Source: Alistipes sp. (GTDB lineage Bacteria > Bacteroidota > Bacteroidia > Bacteroidales > Rikenellaceae). Taken from it: DNA of 64,000 nucleotides. The DNA is taken from assembly GCA_017403125.1 (NCBI GenBank), contig JAFQOR010000031.1, positions 1-64,000 of the forward strand. Reading direction: 5' to 3'. Shown here in pieces: positions 8,887 through 17,243 of this stretch. The stretch's first letter is position 1, and the number at the start of each line of letters is the position of its first letter. The position numbers were made by a program, and so were the translations under genes. The notes under the pieces are model-generated. The model was not told the DNA's origin. It made no database searches and worked only from the letters and a program-made list of their open reading frames with translations.

Positions 8887-10101
8887 ATGAAGAGAATTAT
8901 TATGCTTTGTGCTGTGGCAGCTGTAGTTGTTGGTTGTGGCGGCGACAAGAAGACCGCAGAGAACGAGTTCTACGGCATCAATAATCAGATGTATTATGAT
9001 GCTAATGGCGAGTTTGATACGCTGTCGTATGCTATGGGTATGCAAATTGGCATGGATGCCTATGTGCGCCAATCATATCTGAACCTCGATATGGATAAGG
9101 CTCTTGAAGTTGTCAAGGAGCGTATTGAGCAGACGGAGTTTGATGTGGAGTCGTTGCGCGAGAACCAGAAAAACATGGAGTACTTCGTCATGCAGCGCAT
9201 ACAGCCCTACCAGATGGCTCGCATGTTTGCCGGCGCCAATGCCGACGATAGCGTGTTGCCCTCGATTTATGGTGGCGAGTTTAATGTTGAAAATGTGTCA
9301 AGATGGTATGGCTACGACGTGGTTAGCTACTTGCACCGCTCTATGGCGCCGATGAATACCTATTGGTTCTTCGAGGCTCTTGAAGATAGCAAGCAACTTA
9401 CCGATATGCAGAGTGTAGATTGTGTTATGCGTATCACAATGGAGCAGATGCAGGAGGCGATGCAAAAGTATATGATGCACGACTTTATAGCGAGGAACGA
9501 GGAGTTGTCGCGTGAGTGGCTTGCCGATATTGCCCAGCGTGAGGGCGTTGAGTTGGCAGTGTGTGGTGAGGATACCATGTACTATCGTATCGAGGTTCCC
9601 GGTAATGAGGAGCTTATGCCCAAGTTCGATAGAGATAGCGTGACTATTAGCTACGACGTATATACCTTCCGTGGCTTCCCCATAGAATCTACCGAGGAGC
9701 GTGCTTCGCGTTATCGTGATGCTGTTGATAAACTTCGTCAGGATACTATTTTGAGCGATTCGGTGCGCAACGTACGTATCGAACAAGCATTGGTCGATGC
9801 CGAGAATGCCGCAGCACCCTCTATTCTTGTTGGCAACTTTGCGATGAAGGGCGCCGTGGAGGCTGTGAAGAAGATTGGTGTTGATGGAGAGATTACGGTA
9901 TATATGCCCGCGGCATTGGCTTATGGCTCGCGTGGCCGTCATGTGGTAGCTCCCGGTGAGGCGGTCTTGATGCGTATTAAGTTGTACGATGTCAAGCCCC
10001 AGAAGATGGTCCCCATGCCCGGTAATTCGCAGATTCGTACCATCCCTGTTCCTGAATTGACCCCCGTAAAGAAGACCCCGTCGCTCACTCCCGTAGAGTA
10101 G
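8887..10101 (+). CDS. Large FKBP-like lipoprotein (peptidyl-prolyl isomerase homologue)
   Basis: A 404-residue lipoprotein (lipobox VVVGC, Cys17). The N-terminal part contains the FKBP_N-like motif DTLSYAMGMQIGMDAY, as in the preceding gene, but with a much longer helical section. The FKBP domain is near residues 240-375: DRDSVTISYDVYTF and VDGEITVYMPAALAYGSRG with a final strand VLMRIKLYDV. About 50 residues of charged, helix-like sequence replace the usual FDSS/GxVIPG loops between these strands, so the active site may be altered. It is paired with the shorter FKBP gene, with a strong terminator about 90 nt downstream. Confidence 0.75.
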   Translation: MKRIIMLCAVAAVVVGCGGDKKTAENEFYGINNQMYYDANGEFDTLSYAMGMQIGMDAYVRQSYLNLDMDKALEVVKERIEQTEFDVESLRENQKNMEYFVMQRIQPYQMARMFAGANADDSVLPSIYGGEFNVENVSRWYGYDVVSYLHRSMAPMNTYWFFEALEDSKQLTDMQSVDCVMRITMEQMQEAMQKYMMHDFIARNEELSREWLADIAQREGVELAVCGEDTMYYRIEVPGNEELMPKFDRDSVTISYDVYTFRGFPIESTEERASRYRDAVDKLRQDTILSDSVRNVRIEQALVDAENAAAPSILVGNFAMKGAVEAVKKIGVDGEITVYMPAALAYGSRGRHVVAPGEAVLMRIKLYDVKPQKMVPMPGNSQIRTIPVPELTPVKKTPSLTPVE

Positions 10102-10192
10102 GATTGTAGATGTGGAGTGGTGCGCGATAGCGCAACAGCTAAACGTAGCGAGTCGTGAAGATAGCGGCTTTTAGCCCTCTCCCCCATAATAG

Positions 10193-10232
10193 AAGGACTG
10201 ACCTTGCGATAGACCAAGGTCAGTCCTTTTTT
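10193..10232 (+). terminator. Terminator after the FKBP genes
   Basis: A perfect 13-bp stem (10193-10205 with 10216-10228), a 10-nt loop, and a T run from 10227. It ends the nhaA/FKBP transcript. Confidence 0.85.
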
Positions 10233-10367
10233 GTGGAATGTCGTTTCAGGATGGAACAATTGCGCAGCAATGCAAGGCGCTACCTTGCCACAAGCCCTCC
10301 TTATCAAAGGAGGGTTTGGGTGGATTGTATATATAGTTGAGGACATCAGTCCTCCCCCCGCTACCAT
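10233..10367. other. Intergenic segment between terminator and tRNA terminator
   Basis: No gene seen. It holds a short hairpin (10295-10302 with 10307-10314, stem CCCTCCTT) and, at 10348-10367, a 20-nt copy of the tRNA-fMet 3' end in the opposite orientation. Confidence 0.5.
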
Positions 10368-10373
10368 AAAAAA

Positions 10374-10400
10374 AGAGGAAATCCGATTTGGATTTCCTCT
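10374..10400 (-). terminator. Terminator of tRNA-fMet
   Basis: An 11-bp perfect stem (AGAGGAAATCC at 10374-10384 with 10390-10400) and a 5-nt loop, followed on the minus strand by seven T (10368-10374). It lies directly after the tRNA 3' end. Confidence 0.85.
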
Positions 10401-10401
10401 A

Positions 10402-10477
10402 TGGTAGCGGGGGGAGGACTCGAACCTCCGACCTCCGGGTTATGAGCCCGACGAGCTGCCAACTGCTCTACCCCGCG
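10402..10477 (-). tRNA. Initiator tRNA-fMet (anticodon CAT)
   Basis: The minus strand folds as a full cloverleaf with CCA encoded at the 3' end (10402-10404). The anticodon loop reads CTCATAA. Initiator hallmarks are visible: three consecutive G:C pairs at the base of the anticodon stem (GGG/CCC), and no Watson-Crick pair at 1:72 (here C1 opposite T72, where E. coli has C:A). It is a single gene followed by its own terminator. Confidence 0.93.
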
Positions 10478-10623
10478 ATGTATCGTCAATTGCCTTGTGG
10501 CGAATTATCGCGTTTGCAGGTGCAAATATAATACAAATATTCTATATGAGCAAATAAATTTTGTGTGTGTGGCGCAAGATGTTACGATATGGTCAATTAA
10601 AACTGCTGATAATCAAGGTGCTA

Positions 10624-12417
10624 TTAGTTGAGAATATTTTTTGCTACCACCTCTGCAACATCTTGTGGCACGTGTGTCGATACTCGGCTTATAGCCTTGT
10701 TGCATAGCGGGCAGGCGGTGACTATTGTGTCGCAGCCCGTGGCCTCCAACTCCTCGGTCATGCGTTGTGCTATGCGCAGTTGTTGAGCGTCGTTGATAAC
10801 GCTATTTGCCAGCGATGAGCCACAGCACATGGCGTCGCGGCGGTTGTGCTTCGCCTCGGCGAGGTGTCCCACATGGTTCAATATCTTGCGTGGCTCCTCA
10901 TAGATGCCACATCCGCGACCAAGTTCGCAGGGGTCGTGGTAGGCGAAGGTGCGCCCGTCGTCGCGCAGGTCGATGCGATGTTCGGCTATGAGGCGATATA
11001 TATACTCGGTGTGGTGCAGTATCTCGATGCCGTCGAGGTGGTAGCTCTCGCGGAATACGCGCAAGCATATGGGGCACGATGTTACGAGTGTAGTGATGTT
11101 ATGGCGACGGAAGAGGTCGGTGTTGTACGCCACCATCTTGCGTGCTGCATCTGTCTCTCCCGTAAGCATCAGTGGGCGTCCGCAGCATACGCCACCCTCC
11201 TTATCGGCATACCACACCTCCTCGCCCGCAGCGCGGAAGATACTCTCCATGGAGCGCTGTACGCCTGGTGTGAGCGATGTCATACATCCGGCAAAGTAGC
11301 CTATGCGACCCTCGCCCGACGAGCGGTCCATGCCACGCAGATAGCGATAGCGCCCCTCATAGGGGATGTTGCGTCGCTTGGCACGAGAGTTCAGACGCAG
11401 GGTGTTGAGATTGATGCCTACGGGACACTTCGACTCGCAGCGCCCGCACATAAGGCAATTGTTCGCAACCTTTAGCGTAAGCATGTTGTAGCGACGGTCG
11501 CGGAGGAAGTACACCGACTGTACATCGTTTATACCAAGGTCGCTCTGTAACTGACATGGGTCGATGCATATACCGCAACGCGAGCACGCCTCGACCTCGA
11601 AGCGGTCGTAGGATTTGCGCTCGGTGGTAGGTTTAAGCTTCCAACGACGCAGGAAGATGAGCGGTATCTCGGTGATGATGTGCATGTAGCGCGAGAAGGG
11701 TAGGGTTATGAAGAAGATGCCGAGCAGCGATGAGTATATCCACCACGAAGGCTCGTAGAGGTTGAGCAGGATGTTGCTTGGCAGCGTTTCGCTCAACCAT
11801 GTGCCAATGCTTCCCGTGAGGAAGCCGTCGCCGCCATATATCGCGGCTGTAAGGCTCTCGGCGATGAGGCGTGCGGGAAAGATAAACCAGAGCGAGGTGA
11901 GTGCTATGCGGTCGAAGAGGATATGTTTTGTGGTGCGTCGCATGCCCATAAGGCGCGAACGCAGGCGCTTGCTCCATGCCAAACCTACGCCCATGAGGAC
12001 TATTAGAAGCAGTGCATCCATAAGTTGCTCGAAGAACCATATATGTTCGGTGATGCCATTTATGGGCATGAAGTACTTGAAGAAGACGTGACCATGTAGC
12101 GGCACCCACTCGCCGCCAATGTAGGCTATGGTCTCTATCCATCCTACGACGATAAGCAGAAACCATCCGAATGCCAGAGAGGCGTGCATAAAGCCCAAGA
12201 CCGGGTTTATGCGGAAGATGCGGACGTGGAGCAGTGACTCGCGGATAATCTCCCACACCGCCATAAGACTCTTGGTGGTGAAGATGTTATGTAGTATAAG
12301 ACGTTTGTCGATGCGCGGTAGGCGTACTATCCACAATATATATTTCACCAGCAACACGCTAAACATTACGAGTGAGCCGATGATGAATGGTATGGTAAAG
12401 GGCGCAAAGAATGTCAT
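10624..12417 (-). CDS. HdrD/HdrE-like fusion: membrane cytochrome-like domain plus Fe-S heterodisulfide reductase domain
   Basis: A 597-residue membrane protein. About residues 1-250 hold several hydrophobic helices like the NarI/HdrE/DsrM family, which exchanges electrons with quinones through haem b; His residues are present in the helices. A ferredoxin-like part follows, with CSRCGICIDPC and CLMCGRCESKCP binding two [4Fe-4S] clusters. Two complete CCG domains end the protein: GYFAGC..VCCGRP..SCPIC and HDPC..MCCGSS..ACPLC. In methanogens HdrD binds noncubane clusters that reduce disulfides. It is the last gene of a five-gene operon, so it would join soluble Hdr-like subunits to the membrane quinone pool. 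The natural substrate is unknown. Confidence 0.85.
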   Translation of the reverse strand: MTFFAPFTIPFIIGSLVMFSVLLVKYILWIVRLPRIDKRLILHNIFTTKSLMAVWEIIRESLLHVRIFRINPVLGFMHASLAFGWFLLIVVGWIETIAYIGGEWVPLHGHVFFKYFMPINGITEHIWFFEQLMDALLLIVLMGVGLAWSKRLRSRLMGMRRTTKHILFDRIALTSLWFIFPARLIAESLTAAIYGGDGFLTGSIGTWLSETLPSNILLNLYEPSWWIYSSLLGIFFITLPFSRYMHIITEIPLIFLRRWKLKPTTERKSYDRFEVEACSRCGICIDPCQLQSDLGINDVQSVYFLRDRRYNMLTLKVANNCLMCGRCESKCPVGINLNTLRLNSRAKRRNIPYEGRYRYLRGMDRSSGEGRIGYFAGCMTSLTPGVQRSMESIFRAAGEEVWYADKEGGVCCGRPLMLTGETDAARKMVAYNTDLFRRHNITTLVTSCPICLRVFRESYHLDGIEILHHTEYIYRLIAEHRIDLRDDGRTFAYHDPCELGRGCGIYEEPRKILNHVGHLAEAKHNRRDAMCCGSSLANSVINDAQQLRIAQRMTEELEATGCDTIVTACPLCNKAISRVSTHVPQDVAEVVAKNILN

Positions 12418-12452
12418 CTGTCGATACTTTTTTTACGATGTGTGGTTGAGTG

Positions 12453-12788
12453 TTAGAAGTCGCCTAACTTGCGTTTGATGAGCATTATCAGCTCGCGGGT
12501 GTTGATGCCGCGCGGACATACCAAGCGGCACTTGCCACAGAGCATACACTTGTTTATCTCCTCGTAGGCACCCTGATACTCGCCACGACGTACTGCGGTG
12601 TGCAGACGTCGGAAGTTGAAGTCCGTAAGGTTGCCCGCGGTGCACGATGCTGTACATGAGCCACAGCCTATGCACGCCTGCAACTCCGGCATCTCCGCGA
12701 TTATGGCGTTGCTCTTGCGCAGGTCGTTATTGTCGAGGTTTATAACTCGCGGACGACTTATGCCGTAGCCAAAATTGAGATTACGCAT
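12453..12788 (-). CDS. HdrC-like 4Fe-4S dicluster protein
   Basis: A 111-residue electron-transfer subunit with two four-Cys motifs, ACIGCGSCTASC (about residues 38-49) and KCMLCGKCRLVCP (about 80-92), each binding a [4Fe-4S] cluster. HdrC-type proteins carry electrons between the flavin subunit (HdrA) and the CCG subunit (HdrB/D). It is the second HdrC-like protein of the operon, 12 nt downstream of the hdrA-like gene and 35 nt ahead of the membrane HdrD/E-like gene, suggesting that it feeds that subunit. Confidence 0.85.
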   Translation of the reverse strand: MRNLNFGYGISRPRVINLDNNDLRKSNAIIAEMPELQACIGCGSCTASCTAGNLTDFNFRRLHTAVRRGEYQGAYEEINKCMLCGKCRLVCPRGINTRELIMLIKRKLGDF

Positions 12789-12800
12789 GGGAGATATTCT

Positions 12801-13823
12801 TTATCGGTTATTGTACTTGTCGCGCAAGTAGCGCTCTACGGCTGATGCTGTCATCGATGCCTCTGCCAACGTGTCGGCAAGACTCTTGGGCGCGGTAGCT
12901 GCACCGGCATAGAAGATGCCGGGGCGTTCGCTCTGTACCGCACCAAGAAACGAGTCCTTGGTCTGGAAGTAGCCGTTGGGGGCGAGCGATAGGTTGCTTG
13001 CGGCAGCAAGAGCCTCGTTGTCGCGGTTGGCGCTCATGCCCACGAGTAGTACGAGCATATCCACGGACATGCGCAGTGGACGCCCTGTGAGCGTGTCCTC
13101 CGCCTTAATCTGTATGCGGTCGTTGATGGTCTGTGCTGCCTCCGAGATGCGACCTCTGACGAAGTGTATGTTGTAGCGCTGCTGCGCCTCACGGTAGAGC
13201 TCCTCGTAACCCGGCCCGAACATGCGGATATCCATATAGAAGTTGAAGACGTCTGCCGTGGGGAACATCTGTTTGAGCTCGATAGCCTGTTTAACACCCG
13301 TTATGCAACACACCTTCGAGCAGTGCTTCTGGCACACCTTCTCGTCGCGTGAGCCTACGCAGTGAAGAATAGCTATGCGTCGTGGCTCTGTGCCGTCGGC
13401 AAGCATAACACGCCCGTTGTTCATCATGCGCTCCAAGTCCACCGATGTGATGACGTTGTGGTAGAGACCGTAGCCATACTCCTGTTTGCGGTGAGCATCG
13501 AAGAGCGAGAAGCCTGTGGCTATGACCACAGCATCAGCCGGCACATGCTCCTCGGAGCGTAGTATCACGCCATCTTCGGCGAAGGTCTTTACCTCCTGAC
13601 CAAGAAGACAGCGTATGCGCGATGAGCGTACCTTGTCGATAATGGGTTGCAGGACATCCGATGCGGGTGTGAACGACGGAAAGAGCTTGTGCCAGTCGCG
13701 CACCTTGCCTCCGAGGTCCATGTCGCGTTCGATGATGATGGGCTCGATGCCGCGACTCTTCAATTCGAGTGCCGTCTGCATGCCGGCAGCTCCTCCACCC
13801 ACGATAACAACTCGTTTTGCCAT
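12801..13823 (-). CDS. HdrA-like FAD-dependent oxidoreductase
   Basis: A 340-residue flavoprotein. The FAD-binding motif VVIVGGGAAGMQTALEL is at residues 5-21, followed by IIERDMDLGGK; a second nucleotide-binding region holds AVVIATGF. The HdrA hallmark CVGSRDEKVCQKHCSKVCC (about residues 162-180) is intact. It is about half the length of methanogen HdrA because the N-terminal cluster domain and the C-terminal ferredoxin insert are absent, as in the HdrA-like QmoA proteins of sulfate reducers. Without the second ferredoxin module, classic flavin bifurcation to ferredoxin is less certain. It lies between hdrB-like and the second hdrC-like gene. Confidence 0.85.
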   Translation of the reverse strand: MAKRVVIVGGGAAGMQTALELKSRGIEPIIIERDMDLGGKVRDWHKLFPSFTPASDVLQPIIDKVRSSRIRCLLGQEVKTFAEDGVILRSEEHVPADAVVIATGFSLFDAHRKQEYGYGLYHNVITSVDLERMMNNGRVMLADGTEPRRIAILHCVGSRDEKVCQKHCSKVCCITGVKQAIELKQMFPTADVFNFYMDIRMFGPGYEELYREAQQRYNIHFVRGRISEAAQTINDRIQIKAEDTLTGRPLRMSVDMLVLLVGMSANRDNEALAAASNLSLAPNGYFQTKDSFLGAVQSERPGIFYAGAATAPKSLADTLAEASMTASAVERYLRDKYNNR

Positions 13824-13848
13824 AAGTTATGATTCTATCTACGTTATG

Positions 13849-14934
13849 CTACCTCTTGATTTCGTATATGCTGCGTGCCTCCTCGCAGTTTACGGCTGCA
13901 ATATCGGGCTTGCCGATGTATTTGCCATTCTTGCCCAGATACTTCGCCTCGCGGTCGTACTCGATGCCCATCTTGTCGAGCAGGGGCTCTACATCGACCT
14001 GATGCATCTGCATGCCCAACTCCCACGGGTCGTAGCCGAGAACCAAGCCTGCCATCTCCTCGTAGGTTAGTACCGGTATGCCGTGGCCATCGGCGCCATA
14101 TACCGTGCCCTCCATCTCGGCAATGGCATACTGCCACTTGTCAAGGAACATGGCACAGCCGGGGCAGTTGGCGACAATGAAGTCGGGGCGATATGGAGCC
14201 ATGCTTTCGAGTTTCTTGTGCGAATTGGCAATGGAGTAGCCGCGATTGGCCTGCACCAAGTAGTTGCGGAAGCCGAAACCGCAGCAGTGACGACGCTCGG
14301 GGTAGTCCACAACCTCGCCTCCCCACGCCTCAATCATGCCGGCAAGAACATACGGGAACTCCGAACCACCGATACCCGATTTAGGGAATATCTTGGCATA
14401 GTGACAGCCTATATGCTCGACAACACGCAGTGGCTCTCCCGTGAAGGCGTTGCGTAGTTGGCGTTTGGCCTTGCGGGCAATGGCATGTCGGTGGTGGAAC
14501 ATGATGTCGGACGTGTGGGCTATCGAACGCGGCTTGACAAGCTCGCGCCCCGTAGCCTCCTTCAAGTAGCGTCGTGTGCGCTCTTCGGTTTCGGGGAACT
14601 CCTCCCACGTCGATAGTATCTCGTTGTAGATGCCAAACGAGGTTATGCACGACGAGATGAAGTGCTCGTATCCGGCATCTGCCATCAGCGAGAACTGACG
14701 TGCCACAACGGTCATAATCGTCTCCAACGGCACTATGTCGGAGTGGTAGCCTATGCCTGTGCACGAGGTGTGCAATGGGTCGTCGAAGATGTCGATGCCC
14801 AAATCGTTGTGCATTATATCCAGAAAAGCCTTCTCGCTACCCGGGAAAAAGTTCTGGCGTATGCAGCTGCGTGCATAGTAGTATTTGTCGTCGGCAATAT
14901 CCTTCTGATACTCCTGCCATGATGTTCTTCTCAT
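13849..14934 (-). CDS. HdrB-like CCG-domain protein
   Basis: A 361-residue soluble Fe-S protein. The C-terminal CCG domain is complete: a Cys in IGCHYAKIF, the CC pair in RRHCCGFGF, and NCPGC, the set that binds the noncubane cluster where HdrB reduces a disulfide. The N-terminal CCG domain is degenerate: a single Cys in RSCIRQNFFPG, one Cys in HTSCTGIG instead of a CC pair, and SSCITSFG instead of CxxC, so only three of five ligands remain. About 60 residues at the C terminus have no recognised domain. It starts 3 nt after the first hdrC-like gene. Confidence 0.82.
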   Translation of the reverse strand: MRRTSWQEYQKDIADDKYYYARSCIRQNFFPGSEKAFLDIMHNDLGIDIFDDPLHTSCTGIGYHSDIVPLETIMTVVARQFSLMADAGYEHFISSCITSFGIYNEILSTWEEFPETEERTRRYLKEATGRELVKPRSIAHTSDIMFHHRHAIARKAKRQLRNAFTGEPLRVVEHIGCHYAKIFPKSGIGGSEFPYVLAGMIEAWGGEVVDYPERRHCCGFGFRNYLVQANRGYSIANSHKKLESMAPYRPDFIVANCPGCAMFLDKWQYAIAEMEGTVYGADGHGIPVLTYEEMAGLVLGYDPWELGMQMHQVDVEPLLDKMGIEYDREAKYLGKNGKYIGKPDIAAVNCEEARSIYEIKR

Positions 14935-14937
14935 CGT

Positions 14938-15639
14938 CTATATCTCGTAGTGATTATCGGAATTTGTAGTGTATGTCGCCATCATATACTCCTCGTCGGC
15001 GCCATCGTAACCCATCTCGCGGGCCTTACGCTCGGAGTGCTTCTCGATGTTGTCGTAGAAGGCTTTGCCCCCCGACACCTCGAATATGCGGTGTATCTCA
15101 TCCATGGTTTTGTCATCGACACGTCGCAAGGCTCCCGCCCCCTCCTTGCCATAGACATCCGAGAAGCGGGCATAGAGTTCGGTGTCGTTGTCCACAATCC
15201 ACTGCCATATCGGACCCTGCTCGGGGTGTAGGTCGGGGCGTACGGAGCGTGGCACGATGCAGTAGCCCGTTCGGAGGATGTTGTCGCCTATGGTGCGTTT
15301 CAGAGCAAGCTGCTGACGTCCCTTCTCGCTTTCGACAAATAGACCGGTACGTTGTGATAGGGTGCGCAGTGCTTGAATGACATATGCCGGAGTGTTGCCT
15401 CGGGGACAGCGCGGGCGGCACGACATGCACTCGCCGCAATACCAGATGGTGTCGCTACGCAGTAGGCGCTCGATTTCTGCCTCGTCGCGCGTCTGCACTA
15501 TGGTGACAATCTGGCGAGGGTCGTAGTTATAGAATTCGGCTGCGGGGCACACTGCGGTGCATACACCACAATTCATGCACGACTTCAAACCCTCTTCGAA
15601 GCGTACATCCTCCATCAACATATCGTAGTATTTACCCAT
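14938..15639 (-). CDS. HdrC-like 4Fe-4S dicluster protein, first gene of the Hdr-like operon
   Basis: A 233-residue protein with two cluster motifs, SCMNCGVCTAVCP (Cys21, 24, 27, 31) and YCGECMSCRPRCPRG, typical of HdrC/QmoC soluble domains. About 140 residues follow without a recognised domain, longer than usual HdrC. The reading frame continues 38 codons upstream to 15753, but that extension has no family match; the ATG at 15639 gives a normal N terminus, with a -7-like TACCTTTG (minus, 15676-15683) just upstream. It heads the operon hdrC-hdrB-hdrA-hdrC2-hdrDE. Confidence 0.82.
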   Translation of the reverse strand: MGKYYDMLMEDVRFEEGLKSCMNCGVCTAVCPAAEFYNYDPRQIVTIVQTRDEAEIERLLRSDTIWYCGECMSCRPRCPRGNTPAYVIQALRTLSQRTGLFVESEKGRQQLALKRTIGDNILRTGYCIVPRSVRPDLHPEQGPIWQWIVDNDTELYARFSDVYGKEGAGALRRVDDKTMDEIHRIFEVSGGKAFYDNIEKHSERKAREMGYDGADEEYMMATYTTNSDNHYEI

Positions 15640-15787
15640 GATGTCTGTCGAAAAAAAAGTGTTATTTGAACATTGCAAAGGTACGGATTTAGAGTTGTAC
15701 GAAGGGTAGTATAAATACTTAAATCGGCGGAGGCGCACGACAGAAAGAGTCAATTAGATAAGAATACGCGAATATGTGAATATAAAA

Positions 15788-15819
15788 TTTGTCTATAACA
15801 ACAAAAATCGTTATCTTTG
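15788..15819 (+). promoter_or_regulatory. Promoter of the lipoprotein gene at 15911
   Basis: TTTG (15788-15791) and TATCTTTG (15812-15819), 20 nt apart, match the Bacteroidota -33/-7 consensus. Confidence 0.7.
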
Positions 15820-15910
15820 CCCTTATCGATGCGCTGTCGAGTCTTGAGATAGGTGTTGTGGGTAGTTGTGAGGATGGGTGTCGATTGATAGTTTGAAGCG
15901 AATTGTTGAA

Positions 15911-17056
15911 ATGGAGAATTTTCGTAATACATTTATTCGTAGCATATTGGCTATTGTTGCCTGTGTGGTTGTAGTATCGTGTAGCAACGATAAGGAATAT
16001 ACGGGCCCGGTACCCGATATGAAGACTATTGAGTGTAATGCAGGCGATAGACCTTCGTTTACCTTCACTGCGGGTGACGATTGGCAGCTCTTCTCGGATG
16101 CAGTGTGGTGTAGGCTGATAACATCGTCGGGCGAGATGCAGAACATGGCAGGTATAGCGGGTACGCACACCATAACGTTGCGTATTACCGATGAGGAGAT
16201 TCGTAACGAACCCACCGAGGCACATATATCTATACGTATGGGTAGTCGTGAGGCTATAATCGTGAAGGTGGTGCGTGGTGCCGACCAGCTCTACATGCGT
16301 CTTTACGATATTACCGATACGCCGATTTACGCCATTAAGATAGGGTATATCGACTACGTCCCCTTTCTTGTCGAGGCAAACTTTCGTTTCAGTGCTGTTG
16401 AGTACCCCGAATGGGTTGAGTTCTATGGTGGCGAACTGTCGGGAGTGCCGGGCGAGCAGACCGAGTCGATGGCACGCATCGTAACAGATGGAGTGAGAGA
16501 GCGTTATCCTATAACAAAGGAGGATGGCTATGTGGTGACCTTTGCCGACGCCTCGGGCAACCATGTATTCTCGTTCCCCATAATCTTTGATGGCATGAAT
16601 AAGGATGAAATCGCTGTTCAGCGCCCTGCGAAGAACTACTATGGGTGGAGTGTTGCCGCAGATGGCAGGAGTTTCGTTTATGACAATGGCGATGGTACGC
16701 AACAGCGTTTCGAGGAGGAGATGAGTTATATGGTCACAGCGCGCGAAGACGACTACGAGATTGTTATGTATGAGCATCCGTCGGGCAACGACAACGCCTA
16801 CTACGAAGATGGTGCTTCGTGGATACACTTCGACAAGCAGCGTATGACGCTCAGCGTAGATGCTGCACAGGAGGCGCGCGAGGGTATGGTTATGGCACTG
16901 CCCAGAGGTGTATATAATAAGGTACGCGCCGACTTCATCGGCAATATCTTTAAGCGCGATGCGGAGAACGATGCCTACTACACACGCGAGGTGCGCGACG
17001 ACTTTTTGCAATACATCCTCATAGAGTTCTCTCAGGAGGGTGCAGCAATCGAGTAG
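15911..17056 (+). CDS. Surface lipoprotein of unknown function, BACON-like N-terminal part
   Basis: A 381-residue predicted lipoprotein: basic start, hydrophobic stretch SILAIVACVVVVSC with lipid Cys at about 25, then a charged tether. The segment TFTAGDDWQLFSDAVWCRL and the later ITLRITDEEIRNEPTEAHISI resemble BACON-type beta-sandwich domains common in Bacteroidota surface proteins, and the whole resembles DUF5003-like lipoproteins; both are tentative. The ATG at 15911 is chosen over an upstream ATG (15878) because it is followed directly by the signal peptide. It is divergent from the Hdr operon and about 190 nt ahead of the LytTR gene, with its own promoter. Confidence 0.7.
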   Translation: MENFRNTFIRSILAIVACVVVVSCSNDKEYTGPVPDMKTIECNAGDRPSFTFTAGDDWQLFSDAVWCRLITSSGEMQNMAGIAGTHTITLRITDEEIRNEPTEAHISIRMGSREAIIVKVVRGADQLYMRLYDITDTPIYAIKIGYIDYVPFLVEANFRFSAVEYPEWVEFYGGELSGVPGEQTESMARIVTDGVRERYPITKEDGYVVTFADASGNHVFSFPIIFDGMNKDEIAVQRPAKNYYGWSVAADGRSFVYDNGDGTQQRFEEEMSYMVTAREDDYEIVMYEHPSGNDNAYYEDGASWIHFDKQRMTLSVDAAQEAREGMVMALPRGVYNKVRADFIGNIFKRDAENDAYYTREVRDDFLQYILIEFSQEGAAIE

Positions 17057-17148
17057 TGGGGTGGTGGAGCGCGTGTGGGTGCATTAAGCCTAAAACTCGC
17101 GTGATGTCGAAATCGCCCCAAATGCTATTTTATACAGCTATATATAGG

Positions 17149-17179
17149 TTTTGTACACCAATTCACCTATTTCGTACAA
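17149..17179 (+). promoter_or_regulatory. Putative LytTR operator: paired direct repeats
   Basis: Two related 10-mers, TTTTGTACAC (17149-17158) and TTTCGTACAA (17170-17179), lie 21 bp apart start to start, the two-helical-turn spacing of LytTR sites. The second ends 15 nt before the -33 box. A third copy, ATTCGTACAT (17213-17222), overlaps the -7 box. A similar pair with the same spacing lies before the gene at 18713. Confidence 0.6.
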
Positions 17180-17194
17180 TGGGGTGCTGGGATT

Positions 17195-17225
17195 TTTGTA
17201 TGTAGCAAAAAGATTCGTACATTTG
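17195..17225 (+). promoter_or_regulatory. Promoter of the LytTR regulator gene
   Basis: TTTG (17195-17198) and TACATTTG (17218-17225) are 19 nt apart. The -7 box ends 18 nt ahead of the ATG at 17244, which rules out the upstream in-frame start at 17151 as part of the message. Confidence 0.75.
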
Positions 17226-17243
17226 TATCGTAGAAACATAGCC

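Noticed and set aside
15694..15703. Reverse-orientation copy of the LytTR-type 10-mer (TTCGTACAAC) upstream of the Hdr operon
   Set aside because: It is a single copy with no partner 21 bp away and not at the position seen at the other two promoters.
15719..17011. 430-residue minus-strand open frame opposite the lipoprotein gene
   Set aside because: The plus strand has a promoter, signal peptide and lipobox; the antisense frame is rich in His, Arg and Ile/Leu without a domain, as is common opposite genes with this codon use.
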